This document shows, in pieces, positions 47,212 to 56,151 of a stretch of 64,000 bases of DNA. Both the position numbers and the translations under genes were made by a program. Source of the stretch: CAVQFB01 sp963711675 (lineage in GTDB: Bacteria; Acidobacteriota; Terriglobia; Terriglobales; Acidobacteriaceae). Location: positions 1-64,000 of the forward strand of contig CAVQFB010000010.1 in assembly GCA_963711675.1 (NCBI GenBank), in the 5' to 3' direction. Every line of letters begins with the position of its first letter. Positions within the stretch are counted from its first letter, which is position 1. The notes below the pieces were generated by a model. That model was not told the DNA's origin. It searched no databases and saw nothing but the letters and a program-made list of their open reading frames with translations.

Positions 47212-48407
47212 ATGCCCTACACCGTTCCCAAATTAAAGGACTACTCGGAGAAGGCGCTGGACAAGGCCGTCGCGGAGTTGCTCTCGGCGCTTGAGCAGAG
47301 ACGATCGCAGTGCTCTGAGCACCGAACGCCAGCCCGACTGGAAGGCTTTCCGCGATCGCTGGATCGCGCGCAAGAATGGCGTCCTGACCCAGGTCAACGA
47401 TCTCTGGCTGAAGAAGCTCGCGCCGAAAGAGGCCAAGCGCGAAGTCGGGCAGCGCGTCAACGAAGCTAAAGACCGCAGTCGAAGAGTAGAGGCAGAGCTC
47501 AGTCGCGACTGGATTTCGGAGCTTCCGGACGCAATCGCAGTCTCGAGTAAGCTTGAACGACTACAATGCTAAAGGCACTACTGCGAGCGAGAAGCCCGAT
47601 GCAGAGTCCCTCGACATCTCCCTTCCCGGCATTCGGCGTCCCATCGGCGCCGAGCATCCCGTCATCAAGACGATGAACGAGATCGTCTCCGTCTTTCGCA
47701 ATCTCGGATATTCGGTTTCCGAGGGACCCGAGGTTGAGACCGACTACTACAACTTCGAGGCGCTGAATTTTCCGCCAAACCATCCCGCGCGCGACATGCA
47801 GGACACGCTGTTCATCGCGCATCAGAACTCGAAAGCGCAGCGCGACCGGCTGCTGCTGCGTACCCACACTTCTCCGGTGCAGATTCGTACCATGGAGAAG
47901 TTGAAGCCGCCGCTGCGCATCGTGATTCCGGGCAAGGTGCACCGCAACGATCCGCCCGACGCCAGCCACTCGCCGATGTTCCACCAGATCGAGGGGCTCG
48001 CGGTCGACACCAATATCACCTTCGGCGACCTGAAGGGCACGCTCGATCACGCCATGAAGGCGCTGTTCGGCTCAAGCGTGAAGACGCACTTCCGGCCGTC
48101 GTTCTTCCCTTTCACCGAGCCGAGCGCGGAAATGATGGTGAGCTGCTTCATCTGCGGCGGGAGCGGCAAGCGCGGGAGCGAGCCGTGCCGTCCGTGCAAG
48201 CAGACGGGATGGATCGAGATTCTGGGCTGCGGCATGGTCGATCCCAACGTGTTCGAGTTCGTGAAACACAACGGCTATGACCCGAAAAAAGTTTCGGGAT
48301 TTGCCTTCGGCATGGGCGCCGACCGCATCGCAATATTGAAGTACGGCGTCGATGACATCCAGTTGTTCTTCCAGGGCGATGTGAGATTTTTGGAGCAGTT
48401 TGCGTAA
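47212..48407 (+). CDS. pheS: Phenylalanyl-tRNA synthetase alpha subunit, two frameshifts
   Basis: The catalytic subunit of the alpha2-beta2 enzyme. From about residue 140 all hallmarks are intact in one frame: LPGIRRPIGAEHPVIKTMN, EGPEVETDYYNFEALN, RTHTSPVQIRTM, FRPSFFPFTEPSAEMM (motif 2/3 region), GCGMVDPNV and FAFGMGADRIAILKYG. The N-terminal coiled coil is broken: MPYTVPKLKDYSEKALDK in one frame, DWKAFRDRWIARKNGVLTQVN in the next, then a third. Two extra bases (about 47280-47320 and 47465-47560) explain it. Repaired length about 397 residues. It precedes pheT across a heptamer element. Confidence 0.9.
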
Positions 48408-48495
48408 GAGCTCTCAGCCGTCAGCTATCAGCATCTTGCGCGATCACATCAGTAACTTCTTGGCTGAAAGCTGAGAGCTGACAGCTGAGAGCTAG
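48408..48495. repeat. Two-armed heptamer element between pheS and pheT
   Basis: Left arm GAGCTCT, CAGCCGT, CAGCTAT, CAGCATC (48408-48435); core of 25 bases; right arm TGGCTGA, AAGCTGA, GAGCTGA, CAGCTGA, GAGCTAG (48461-48495). The right arm ends three bases before the pheT start codon, so the hairpin would hold the pheT ribosome-binding region. Confidence 0.85.
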
Positions 48496-48498
48496 AAA

Positions 48499-50566
48499 AT
48501 GAAACTTTCCCCTCAATGGCTGCGCGACTTCGTCGACCTCACCGTCGACAACCACCGTCTTGCCGAAGACCTTACTAACGTCGGCGTGGCGGTGGAAGGC
48601 ATTGCGGGCGAGGGCGCGAACATGGTCTTCGAAACGGAGATCACGACCAACCGTCCCGACGAGATGAACCACTACGGCGTGGCGCGCGAAGCCTCGGCGA
48701 TCTACGACGTGCCGCTGAAAGCAATCGCGCCGAAGCTGCCGGCCGCAACGCCTGCTGACGGCTTCCCCATTGAAGTTCACGAAACTGCGCTGTGTCCGCG
48801 GTTCTCCGCTCGCGTGATTCGGGGCGCAACCATTAAGCCGTCGAGCCCGCTCATTGCGGCGAGGCTTGCACTTCTCGATCAACGCCCGATCAGCAATGCC
48901 GTCGACGCCACCAACTACGTCCTGTGGGAGATCGGCAAGCCCACGCACGTATACGACATGGATCTGCTCGAAGGCGGCAAGATCATCGTGCGCAAAGCGC
49001 GTGCCGGCGAGAAGCTGAAGACTCTCGACGGCGTCGAACGCAAGCTCACCACGGACGATCTGGTCGTGGCCGACGCACGCAAAGCCGTCGGACTCGCCGG
49101 CGTGATGGGCGGCTACGACACCATGATCACGGAGAAGACGAAGAATATCCTGATCGAGTCCGCGTGGTGGGACCCGGCTATCGTGCGCCGCATGTCGCGT
49201 CGCCACGTGCTGCATACCGATGCGTCACACCGCTTCGAGCGCGGCGCTGATTTCGAATCGACGATCCTCTCCTGCGATCGCGTGGCCGAACTGATTCTGC
49301 AATCGGGTGGGGGCGAACTGGTCGGCGAAATTGTGGACGTGAAGTCGAAGCATCTCGACCAGGCGCCCGTCGCGCTGCATATTTCCGAGGTGCGGCGCAT
49401 TCTGGGCAACCAGATCACGGCCGAGCAGATCCTGCACATCCTGGCCAAGCTCGGCTTCGCCTACACGCCCGAGCAGGGCGACGACGAATTCACGGTGCAG
49501 ATTCCTTCGTGGCGTCTCGATGTCGAGCGCGAGATCGACCTGATCGAGGAAATTGCCCGCATCCACGGCTACGACAAGTTCGCCAACACGCTGCCCGCAT
49601 TTTCCGGCACGGTGGTCGAACTTCCGGACGCGGCAGAAAGATAAGAAGATGCGGTCGTCTCTGCTGGCCCTCGGTTACGACGAAGCCGTTTCGCTGACCT
49701 TCATCTCGCACGAAGACGCGCAGAAGTTTTCTTCCGCGGCCGTGCTCGAACTGGCGAATCCGCAGAGCGAAGAAGCTTCCGTGATGCGCACTTCGCTCGT
49801 GCCCGGCATGTTGAACATGCTGGCCTACAACCTGAATCGCGGCAGCGACAGTGTCCGCCTGTTCGAGGCGGGAAACGTGTTTGAAGCCGTGGGCGCGGAT
49901 CGCAAAGAAAAGAAGACCGTCTGCCTCGGCGCCACGGTTGAGAGCCTGAAGAAATATTTGCCGCAAGGCGCGACGCTGGATGTCAGCAAAGGAGAGAGCG
50001 CGGAGACGCTCGAGGTATTCCGCAGCTTCAAGGGGGATGTGGAAAGCCTGCTCGACGCCTTCGAGCACAAGTCGCTTTCTTATGATGCGCAGGTTGCGGA
50101 TTACTACCATCCCGGGCGCTCGGCGCGTGCCGTCATGGATGGCGCGATGGTGGCCCAGTTCGGCCAGTTGCATCCCGATGTCGCGGCCGCGCGCAAACTG
50201 CGCCAGGACGTTTTCATCGGTGAGATAGACCTCGACCAGCTTTACCGGCATGACCTGCGGCGGGTTCGCTACGAAGCCTTGCCGCGCTATCCCGCGGTCG
50301 AGCGCGATTTCTCGTTCCTCTTCGCTGACGCGGTAACTTTCGAGAAGATTGAGGGAGCGGTGCTGGGTCTCGGCCTCCGCGAACTTCGAAACTTTGCTCC
50401 TGCCGAGATTTTCCGCGGCGGCAGCGTTCCTGCGGGCAAATATTCGATCCTGCTGCGGGCGGTGTTCCAGTCGAATGACCGCACGCTTAGCGACACCGAG
50501 GTGGCGAAGTGGGCGGATGCGATCGTTGGTGCACTCAAGAAGCTCGGCGGCGAGCAGCGAGCGTAA
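48499..50566 (+). CDS. pheT: Phenylalanyl-tRNA synthetase beta subunit lacking the N-terminal tRNA-binding domain, one frameshift
   Basis: MKLSPQWLRDFVDLTVDNHR passes directly to FETEITTNRPDEMNHYGVAR, so the EMAP/OB-fold tRNA-binding domain present in the ~790-residue E. coli protein is absent. B3/B4 editing domain (TNYVLWEIGKPTHVYDMDLL, GVMGGYDTMITEKTKNILIE), B5 (IPSWRLDVEREIDLIEEIAR), the aminoacyl-synthetase-like domain (YDEAVSLTFISHEDA, NPQSEEASVMRTSLVPGML) and the FDX-ACB domain (LPRYPAVERDFSFLF) follow. An extra A near 49640 breaks the frame at DAAE/DKKMRSSL. Repaired length about 688. Confidence 0.9.
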
Positions 50567-50620
50567 CAGGCTAGGGGCGGAGTCTTGTTCCTGAACAGGC
50601 TGCTGAAAACCTCTTCATTC

Positions 50621-50728
50621 GTATCAGGGCACGACTTGAGTCGTGCCGCGAATCTGGCCCTTCTTGTCATTCCGAGCCGTCCGTAACCGCGCTTGCGCGG
50701 CGAGGACGAACGAGGAGTCTGCAGTTTC
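50621..50728. repeat. Composite dispersed repeat (R3 hairpin followed by R1b)
   Basis: GTATCAGG then the perfect stem GGCACGACT-TG-AGTCGTGCC (50628-50647), followed 20 bases later by TTGTCATTCCGAGCCGTCCG, GCGCTTGCGCGGCGAGGACG and GAGGAGTCTGCA. The same composite, in the same order and spacing, recurs at 61661-61770. It fills most of the gap after pheT. Confidence 0.85.
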
Positions 50729-50781
50729 GTTGTCCGACGCTGCTTGCGAAGACTGACTTCACAGGGTCACGGTTCCCATCA

Positions 50782-50845
50782 GCGCGCCTGAAGGCGCCTC
50801 AACAAACGACCGGTTACGCATGCCTGAAGGCATACCCTGATACGA
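50782..50845. repeat. Pair of short palindromes, R3-like
   Basis: GCGCC-TGAA-GGCGC (50784-50797) and ATGCC-TGAA-GGCAT (50820-50833), the second followed by ACCCTGATACG, the reverse complement of the R3 lead CGTATCAGGGT. They sit in the leader of the aminotransferase gene. With the composite repeat upstream they account for the gene-free stretch 50567-50896. Confidence 0.75.
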
Positions 50846-50896
50846 TTCCCGTAAGCCTCGTTATCCGTCACTTTCCTGTGCTACCCTGACCCAACC

Positions 50897-52102
50897 ATGG
50901 CTGACGCGGCAATCCAAACCAAACATTTTCTCAGCGACAAAGTGGGGCATTTCACCGAGTCGGTCATTCGCGAGATGACGCGCCAGGCCATGCTGCACGG
51001 CGCCATCAACCTCGCGCAGGGCTTCCCCGATTTCTCCGCGCCCGCCGAGATCAAGCGTGCCGCGCAGGAAGCGGTTGCGGCCGATGTCAACCAGTACGCC
51101 ATCACGTGGGGAGCGAAGAGTCTGCGGCAGGCGATCGCGCAGCAGATGAAGAGTAACCACGGTCTCGACATCAATCCCGAAACCGAGGTCACGGTGTGCT
51201 GCGGCTCGACCGAGTCGATGATTTCCACGCTGCTCGCGGTCTGCAACGCGGGTGATGAGGTCATCATCTTCGAACCGTTTTATGAGAATTACGGCCCGGA
51301 TTCGATCCTGAGCGGCGCCAAGCCGCGTTTCGTGAAGCTGCGCCCGCCGGCTGCAGCCAACGGCGAGTGGACTTTCGACGAAAAGGAACTGCGCGCCGCC
51401 TTTCACAATCACACCAAGGCGATCATCGTTAACACGCCGAACAATCCCACCGGGAAGGTTTTCACGCGCGCGGAACTCGAACTGATTCGCGATCTCTGCG
51501 TCGAATTCAACGTGCTCGCCATCACCGACGAGATATACGAGCACATCCTTTACGACGGAACGAAGCACATTGCGATGGCCGTGCTCGATGGGATGCGGGA
51601 CCGCACCGTCACCATCAACGGGCTCTCGAAGACCTACAGCGTGACCGGTTGGCGCGTGGGATGGACGGTCGGGCCTCCAACGATCACCGACGCCATCCGC
51701 AAGGTGCACGACTTCCTGACCGTGGGCGCGCCCGCGCCGCTACAGGAAGCGGGCGCCTCGGCACTGGCTTTGCCGGAGGAGTACTACCACAAGCTCTCGG
51801 CCGGCTACCAGGCGCGCCGTGACCGTCTCATTCCTGCGCTCGAAGAAGCGGGCTTCCGCTGCTTTCGCCCGCGCGGCGCCTACTATGTGATGACCGACAT
51901 CAGCTCCTTCCGCTTCGAAGATGACCTGGCCTTCACGAAGCATCTGGTGAAGGATGTGGGAGTGGCGGCGGTTCCCGGTTCGAGCTTCTATCGCGATCCG
52001 CGGGATGGCGCCAAGCAGGTTCGCTTCGCCTTCTGCAAGCGCGACGTAACCCTGGATGAAGCGGCGCGAAGGTTGCGGAAGATTCGGGTGGCAACTACCT
52101 AG
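50897..52102 (+). CDS. PLP-dependent class I/II aminotransferase
   Basis: 401 residues. Fold-type I aminotransferase: LAQGFPDFSAPAEIKRAA, NQYAITWGAKSLRQAIAQQM, VNTPNNPTGKVFTRAELE, ITDEIYEHILYDG, then the PLP lysine in NGLSKTYSVTGWRVGW and the substrate Arg near the end (KQVRFAFCKRD). It resembles the kynurenine/methionine/aspartate aminotransferase group; substrate cannot be fixed from the sequence. Full length and intact. Monocistronic. Confidence 0.9.
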   Translation: MADAAIQTKHFLSDKVGHFTESVIREMTRQAMLHGAINLAQGFPDFSAPAEIKRAAQEAVAADVNQYAITWGAKSLRQAIAQQMKSNHGLDINPETEVTVCCGSTESMISTLLAVCNAGDEVIIFEPFYENYGPDSILSGAKPRFVKLRPPAAANGEWTFDEKELRAAFHNHTKAIIVNTPNNPTGKVFTRAELELIRDLCVEFNVLAITDEIYEHILYDGTKHIAMAVLDGMRDRTVTINGLSKTYSVTGWRVGWTVGPPTITDAIRKVHDFLTVGAPAPLQEAGASALALPEEYYHKLSAGYQARRDRLIPALEEAGFRCFRPRGAYYVMTDISSFRFEDDLAFTKHLVKDVGVAAVPGSSFYRDPRDGAKQVRFAFCKRDVTLDEAARRLRKIRVATT

Positions 52103-52389
52103 TGTTGAGTACCCAGGACTACCCGATTGCGAGATCGGTGCGCTTTTGTCTCGAACTGATTTCCCGCGCAGTATTGGACGCCCAAACATTCGGCATTTTT
52201 TGCGCCGGAGCCTTCAAACGTAGGATAACTATTTTGTCGCACAGCTTGACTTATCGATCATGACGCAGCACAATTGGCCCGTTTCTGGTCCCCCGCCGCT
52301 GATCGAACCCTGGGAGTGTAAAACCTAACGGCTGCTTTCATGTTAGCAAATATTAGGGCGTGGGAAATGCCCGCGTCCAAGGAATGGTA

Positions 52390-53436
52390 ATGCCTGATTC
52401 AAAGACTGCGGCTCCCAAGGGGAAGATCGCGGAGTGGGTGGATCGCCCTGTTACCATTGTCTCGGGTATCGTCACGATTCTTGGGGCACTTGCAGCACTC
52501 CACTTGTTTCCTTCGAGTAATCCGCCTGTCGTAATCCACTTCTTTGACACAAAGCCAGCTGTTGTAAAACCCGGTGGCCTGGCGGTTCTCTCCTGGAATG
52601 TCGAGAACGCCGAGCGCGTCGTAATCGAGCCGTCCACGTTAATCGGTGAAGTCCAACCACAAGGCAGCAGACAGGTCCCCATAAAAAACACCACGACATT
52701 CACTCTCAGAGCTTATGCTTCTGGCCTAGCGCCAGCTCCCTTGAATAGGACAGTGCAAGTCACCAAGGCGGGACCTGATCCGACGCCTAAGCCGGTCAGC
52801 TCAGAGCGTACAAAGCCGCCGGTTGAGAACACGCTCAAGCAACCCACTGGCGGTCAGTCCGCGCCTTCTCCCACCGTTCCAGTTCCGCCTCCCCACTCCA
52901 TCCCCAGAGTGGTAGTCCTTACCTCTCAGCTTTCCTCGAATTCTTACGCACCCTCGCTTGTTGAAGAGGCTACCGAATCCTTGCGAGAAAACCTCCGCAA
53001 TCGTGGGTTCGTTGTTTTGGCAACTCCAAATGGGGTTCAATCAATCGAGCAATTTGCTTCCCAGTACCACAGCTTGGCCGCAACAGTCCGCGTTCCTGAT
53101 GGGCCCGATGTCGTTGCGCAGCTCTCTCTGCAACTGCGGCAGGAACAGAGGCAGTCGGCAACAACATCTGTAGCAAACGCGTTCCTCAGCAAACTAACGA
53201 AGGCTCAACCTGCGAATACCGTAATGGACCTGATCTCTACGTGCTCCGCTTCGGTGAATGTCATCCATTTGCCCGAGGGAAGTTACGTTGCGCGCGGGCA
53301 GAGTGACGACATTCGTGCGCTTAATTCAGTGGACACCAAGATGGCAGGTTGGCAATCCGCACAAAATGACGTGACTATAGGGGCCGCTCGCCGGGCAATT
53401 GCCCAAGCTTTGAACCGACTCGCACTGCATCCGTGA
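52390..53436 (+). CDS. Membrane-anchored hypothetical protein with Ig-like segment
   Basis: 348 residues from the ATG at 52390 (AAGGA upstream); starts at 52360 or 52384 are possible. One transmembrane helix near residues 20-42 (VTIVSGIVTILGALAALHL) with a short inside N-terminus. Then a beta-rich region (VKPGGLAVLSWNVENAERVVIEP) recalling a PKD/Ig-like domain, a Pro/Thr/Lys-rich linker, and a C-terminal alpha/beta domain (about 180-340) with RVVVLTSQL and LRENLRNRGFVVLATPNG. I do not recognise the C-terminal family. Slightly lower GC than neighbours. Confidence 0.6.
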   Translation: MPDSKTAAPKGKIAEWVDRPVTIVSGIVTILGALAALHLFPSSNPPVVIHFFDTKPAVVKPGGLAVLSWNVENAERVVIEPSTLIGEVQPQGSRQVPIKNTTTFTLRAYASGLAPAPLNRTVQVTKAGPDPTPKPVSSERTKPPVENTLKQPTGGQSAPSPTVPVPPPHSIPRVVVLTSQLSSNSYAPSLVEEATESLRENLRNRGFVVLATPNGVQSIEQFASQYHSLAATVRVPDGPDVVAQLSLQLRQEQRQSATTSVANAFLSKLTKAQPANTVMDLISTCSASVNVIHLPEGSYVARGQSDDIRALNSVDTKMAGWQSAQNDVTIGAARRAIAQALNRLALHP

Positions 53437-53552
53437 CTGTCGCTTCACTGCACCTTCAGACATCCCTGCCCCACAAAGCCTGCTTCAATCCACAGCCTGG
53501 TGGAGTATACTGCGCTCACGCCACGAAAAATCATTCAAGGGAAGATGCTGCC

Positions 53553-53849
53553 ATGTCGGTAAAAACGCTGGAAGAGGTATCTCACAAGGTTCCTGCTGAC
53601 GATTTCCAGGCGCTCGAAGAAAAGGTTTATCGCACTATTGAGCTGTACAAGTCGGCGCGCGAGGCAAGAGCGGGCGCCGAACGCGATGCCCAGCGGCTTC
53701 GCGAGCAACTGGAAGAACGCGAAGAGGAAGCGGAGACTCTGCGCCGGGAGGTCCTGCAGCTGCGCAAGGAACGGGAAGACGTGCGCGGCCGGATCGAGAA
53801 GATGTTGGCGCAGATCGATTCCGTGGCGGAAGAGCAGGTCGCAAGCTAG
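53553..53849 (+). CDS. Coiled-coil protein, ZapB-like, upstream of zapA
   Basis: 98 residues from the ATG at 53553; the frame extends upstream without support. After MSVKTLEEVSHKVPADDF nearly all the protein is one long heptad coiled coil rich in Glu, Arg and Leu (LREQLEEREEEAETLRREV, then VRGRIEKMLAQIDSVAEE). It sits 48 bases before zapA, so by position and shape it may be the ZapB-like partner that clusters Z-rings. This role is inferred. Confidence 0.65.
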   Translation: MSVKTLEEVSHKVPADDFQALEEKVYRTIELYKSAREARAGAERDAQRLREQLEEREEEAETLRREVLQLRKEREDVRGRIEKMLAQIDSVAEEQVAS

Positions 53850-53896
53850 GTTTCCTCGCGGCGGAATCTTCCTCTCGTACGACAGGAGCGACGACT

Positions 53897-54226
53897 ATGG
53901 CGACTGCCAGCAAACAACCGGTACGGGACGCAAGCAACACCAGCGTTCGCGTGGAAATCTTCGACCAGGCCTACAATCTGCGGGGCTCCGATCCGGAGTA
54001 CATCATCAAACTCGCGGACTACGTAGACGGCAAGATGCGCGCGGTCTCGGAACAGACGTCGACGGTGGATTCCGTTCGTCTTGCCGTGCTGGCTGCTCTG
54101 AACATTGCCGACGAATATCACCTCCTGAAGCGGAAACTCGAGACCGCTGGCCCTTCCGACTACCAACAGCGTGCGCACAAGCTGGCGAATGCACTGGATG
54201 AAGTGCTGAGCGAAAAAGCGGGCTAA
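53897..54226 (+). CDS. zapA: Cell division protein ZapA
   Basis: 109 residues, typical length. After a short polar N-terminus, VRVEIFDQAYNLRGSDPEYI, then KLADYVDGKMRAVSEQTSTVD, LAVLAALNIADEYHLLKRKL and a C-terminal helix. This is the ZapA beta-alpha-beta head plus coiled-coil stalk, which bundles FtsZ filaments. In frame and intact. In several bacteria the 6S RNA gene follows zapA; I could not identify one here. Confidence 0.85.
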   Translation: MATASKQPVRDASNTSVRVEIFDQAYNLRGSDPEYIIKLADYVDGKMRAVSEQTSTVDSVRLAVLAALNIADEYHLLKRKLETAGPSDYQQRAHKLANALDEVLSEKAG

Positions 54227-54433
54227 AGCACGAAGGTCGATCCCGCCTAGTGGGTAAATCTGCAATACGCCGCGCCAGATCCCTCGCCCCGCTGGAGAAA
54301 ACGCGGGACTTCGGGATGACAACTGCTAAAACGATAGCCAAACTGACCCCCGCCTTCCCCTCGCGTTACCTCTTTGGCAACGCCCATGGCATCGGGCCGA
54401 AGGAATACAAGATCAAGCGTATTCTTGACTGAG

Positions 54434-54664
54434 ATGAAGCGAACACACCCACAATTTGTCGTTTGCGTGCGGAACAAGGAATATGGTGCCTCGTTAGAAT
54501 TGCGGAAGCTCTATCAGCTGGTTCCGGACGACGAGGCGGCCAAGCACCGTCAGATGAGGGTGATCGACGAGTCGGGAGAGGACTATCTGTATCCGGAAGA
54601 CTACTTTGTACCGGTACGCCTGCCACAGTCAGCTGGCAAGGCGGTGTTAAGAGCGGCACGATAA
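54434..54664 (+). CDS. Small hypothetical protein
   Basis: 76 residues from the ATG at 54434: MKRTHPQFVVCVRNKEYGAS, then LELRKLYQLVPDDEAAKHRQ, VIDESGEDYLYPEDYFVPVRLP. It has the look of a compact all-beta protein (SH3-like), with a well-conserved-looking YPEDYFVP segment. Short proteins of this form occur in Acidobacteriota and Cyanobacteria, with unknown function. A weak ribosome site precedes the start. Confidence 0.6.
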   Translation: MKRTHPQFVVCVRNKEYGASLELRKLYQLVPDDEAAKHRQMRVIDESGEDYLYPEDYFVPVRLPQSAGKAVLRAAR

Positions 54665-55166
54665 GAATAACGTTCGCCCGCGTTTCCTAGCCAGATCAAA
54701 CGTGCGGCCACCACCGCGGAATCTTGTTACCTCCGGTTAATCATCCAGTCTTATTTCACGCCGATTGGTCCGGCGCGTGCCGCACAATTCTGCGCCCCAA
54801 TTCGCCGCAACCCGCATTTAGCAAGCTGGCTGCCAACTTTTTGGCGGTTCCCTCTTGCCAAGCTGCGGTCCTTTGCCTAGCATCAGTCTCGATAGCCGGC
54901 CTGCGGAGTTGGTGATGGTGGTAACCGATTTTTGAACCAACACCGAATGAACGGGGACTCGACTCGAAAATTCGATCCGGTGTGCAACGTTCCGCCATGC
55001 GGAAATGCCTAATGGGTCTCGGCGGGTTCCCACCGTCCACGACGGGTTCATTCTCGGCCCGCCACACGGCTCCATGGGTCGGCTTATCTCTTCTGTAGCT
55101 TCTCGCGCCCGCGTTTCCTGATAGACTCCTCGTATCAAATCTGGCTGGCCACGCATCTAACAAACA
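54665..55166. other. Gene-free stretch flanked by a 14-bp direct repeat
   Basis: 502 bases with no convincing gene. CGCCCGCGTTTCCT occurs at 54675-54688 and again at 55106-55119, 431 bases apart. A 180-codon minus-strand frame (54756-55298) crosses the lgt start and has an arginine/serine-rich shadow-like composition. Possibly a decayed insertion, but no transposase remnant is visible. Confidence 0.4.
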
Positions 55167-55973
55167 GTGTTTCCGGAACTCGTTCATATCGGTAATTTCG
55201 CGCTTCCCACCTACGGATTCCTGGTTTCTCTGGGAGTCCTGATCGGTCTCTGGATCAGCGTTCGCAATTCCGCCAAGCAAGGTATCGACCCGGATCAAGC
55301 CTGGAATCTGGGCATCCTGGTCGTGCTGTGCGGAATCATCGGGGCGAAGATTCTATACATCGTGGTCGACTGGAGCAGCTACGCCGCTCACCCCAGCGAG
55401 ATTTTCAGCTTGAATACGCTGCGTGCCGGGGGAGTTTTCTCGGGTGGATTGCTGGCTGCGCTCGCTGCCGCCGTCGTGTACATACGCCGGCACCACATGC
55501 CTGCGCTTGCGACTTGTGATGCATTTGCGCCCGGACTCGCGCTTGGACATGCCATCGGCCGTGTCGGCTGCTTTGCTGCCGGTTGCTGCTGGGGCAAGGA
55601 AACACATGCCTTCTGGGGCGTGACTTTCAAGAATCCGGTCGCGAACGCCTATGTGGGAACTCCTCTGAACGTGCCGCTCGAACCGACGCAACTGATTGAG
55701 TCGGCGGTTGAGCTAGCGAATTTCTTCTTCCTGATGTGGCTTTTTCGTCGCAAGAAGTTCGATGGCCAGGTGATGGGCACTTACCTTTTTCTCTATGGCA
55801 TCGCGCGCTTCTTCATCGAGTTTCTGCGCGGCGACCCGGGCCGGGGCGAAGTTTTCGGCGGAGTCATGACGGGCACACAGCTGATCTCCATCGGCCTGGT
55901 AATCGCCGGCGGCCTGATGTGGTGGCTGAAGAGCGGCGTCCCCAAGAACGTGCCTGCGCCGGTCGTGCGATAA
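55167..55973 (+). CDS. lgt: Prolipoprotein diacylglyceryl transferase
   Basis: 268 residues from the GTG at 55167. Seven hydrophobic helices; N-terminal FALPTYGFLVSLGVLIGLW; catalytic-region motif GHAIGRVGCFAAGCCWGK (about 127-145), the counterpart of the HGRIGNF signature; and LFLYGIARFFIEFLRGDPGRG near the C-terminus. It transfers diacylglycerol from phosphatidylglycerol to lipobox cysteines, needed for lipoproteins such as the VWFA lipoprotein at the left edge. Full length. No ATG is available near the start. Confidence 0.93.
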   Translation: MFPELVHIGNFALPTYGFLVSLGVLIGLWISVRNSAKQGIDPDQAWNLGILVVLCGIIGAKILYIVVDWSSYAAHPSEIFSLNTLRAGGVFSGGLLAALAAAVVYIRRHHMPALATCDAFAPGLALGHAIGRVGCFAAGCCWGKETHAFWGVTFKNPVANAYVGTPLNVPLEPTQLIESAVELANFFFLMWLFRRKKFDGQVMGTYLFLYGIARFFIEFLRGDPGRGEVFGGVMTGTQLISIGLVIAGGLMWWLKSGVPKNVPAPVVR

Positions 55974-55983
55974 GACACTCGAT

Positions 55984-56032
55984 TGTCATCCCGAGCGAGG
56001 CGCTCTTGCCTTTGCCGAGCGAGGGACCTGGG
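55984..56032. repeat. Dispersed repeat, family R1, short divergent copy
   Basis: ATTGTCATCCCGAGCGAGGC to GAGGGACCTGGGC, between lgt and the pseudouridine synthase gene. Reverse-orientation R1 with a degenerate right end. Confidence 0.6.
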
Positions 56033-56151
56033 CGAGCCGCGCGGTGCGTCGCGCCCTTGGCGACGCAATCATCGCGCGTTTGGCTCGCATCCTATATCCT
56101 CCTTCCTGCGTCACCCTGTAAGAACAACGCTGACGGACCGCAAAATTCTCC

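Noticed and set aside
54227..54433. Possible 6S RNA gene after zapA
   Set aside because: The position is right, but no long hairpin with an open central bubble could be drawn by eye; part of the stretch resembles a dispersed repeat.
54756..55298. 180-codon minus-strand frame
   Set aside because: Overlaps the lgt start, composition is shadow-like, and no family is recognisable.
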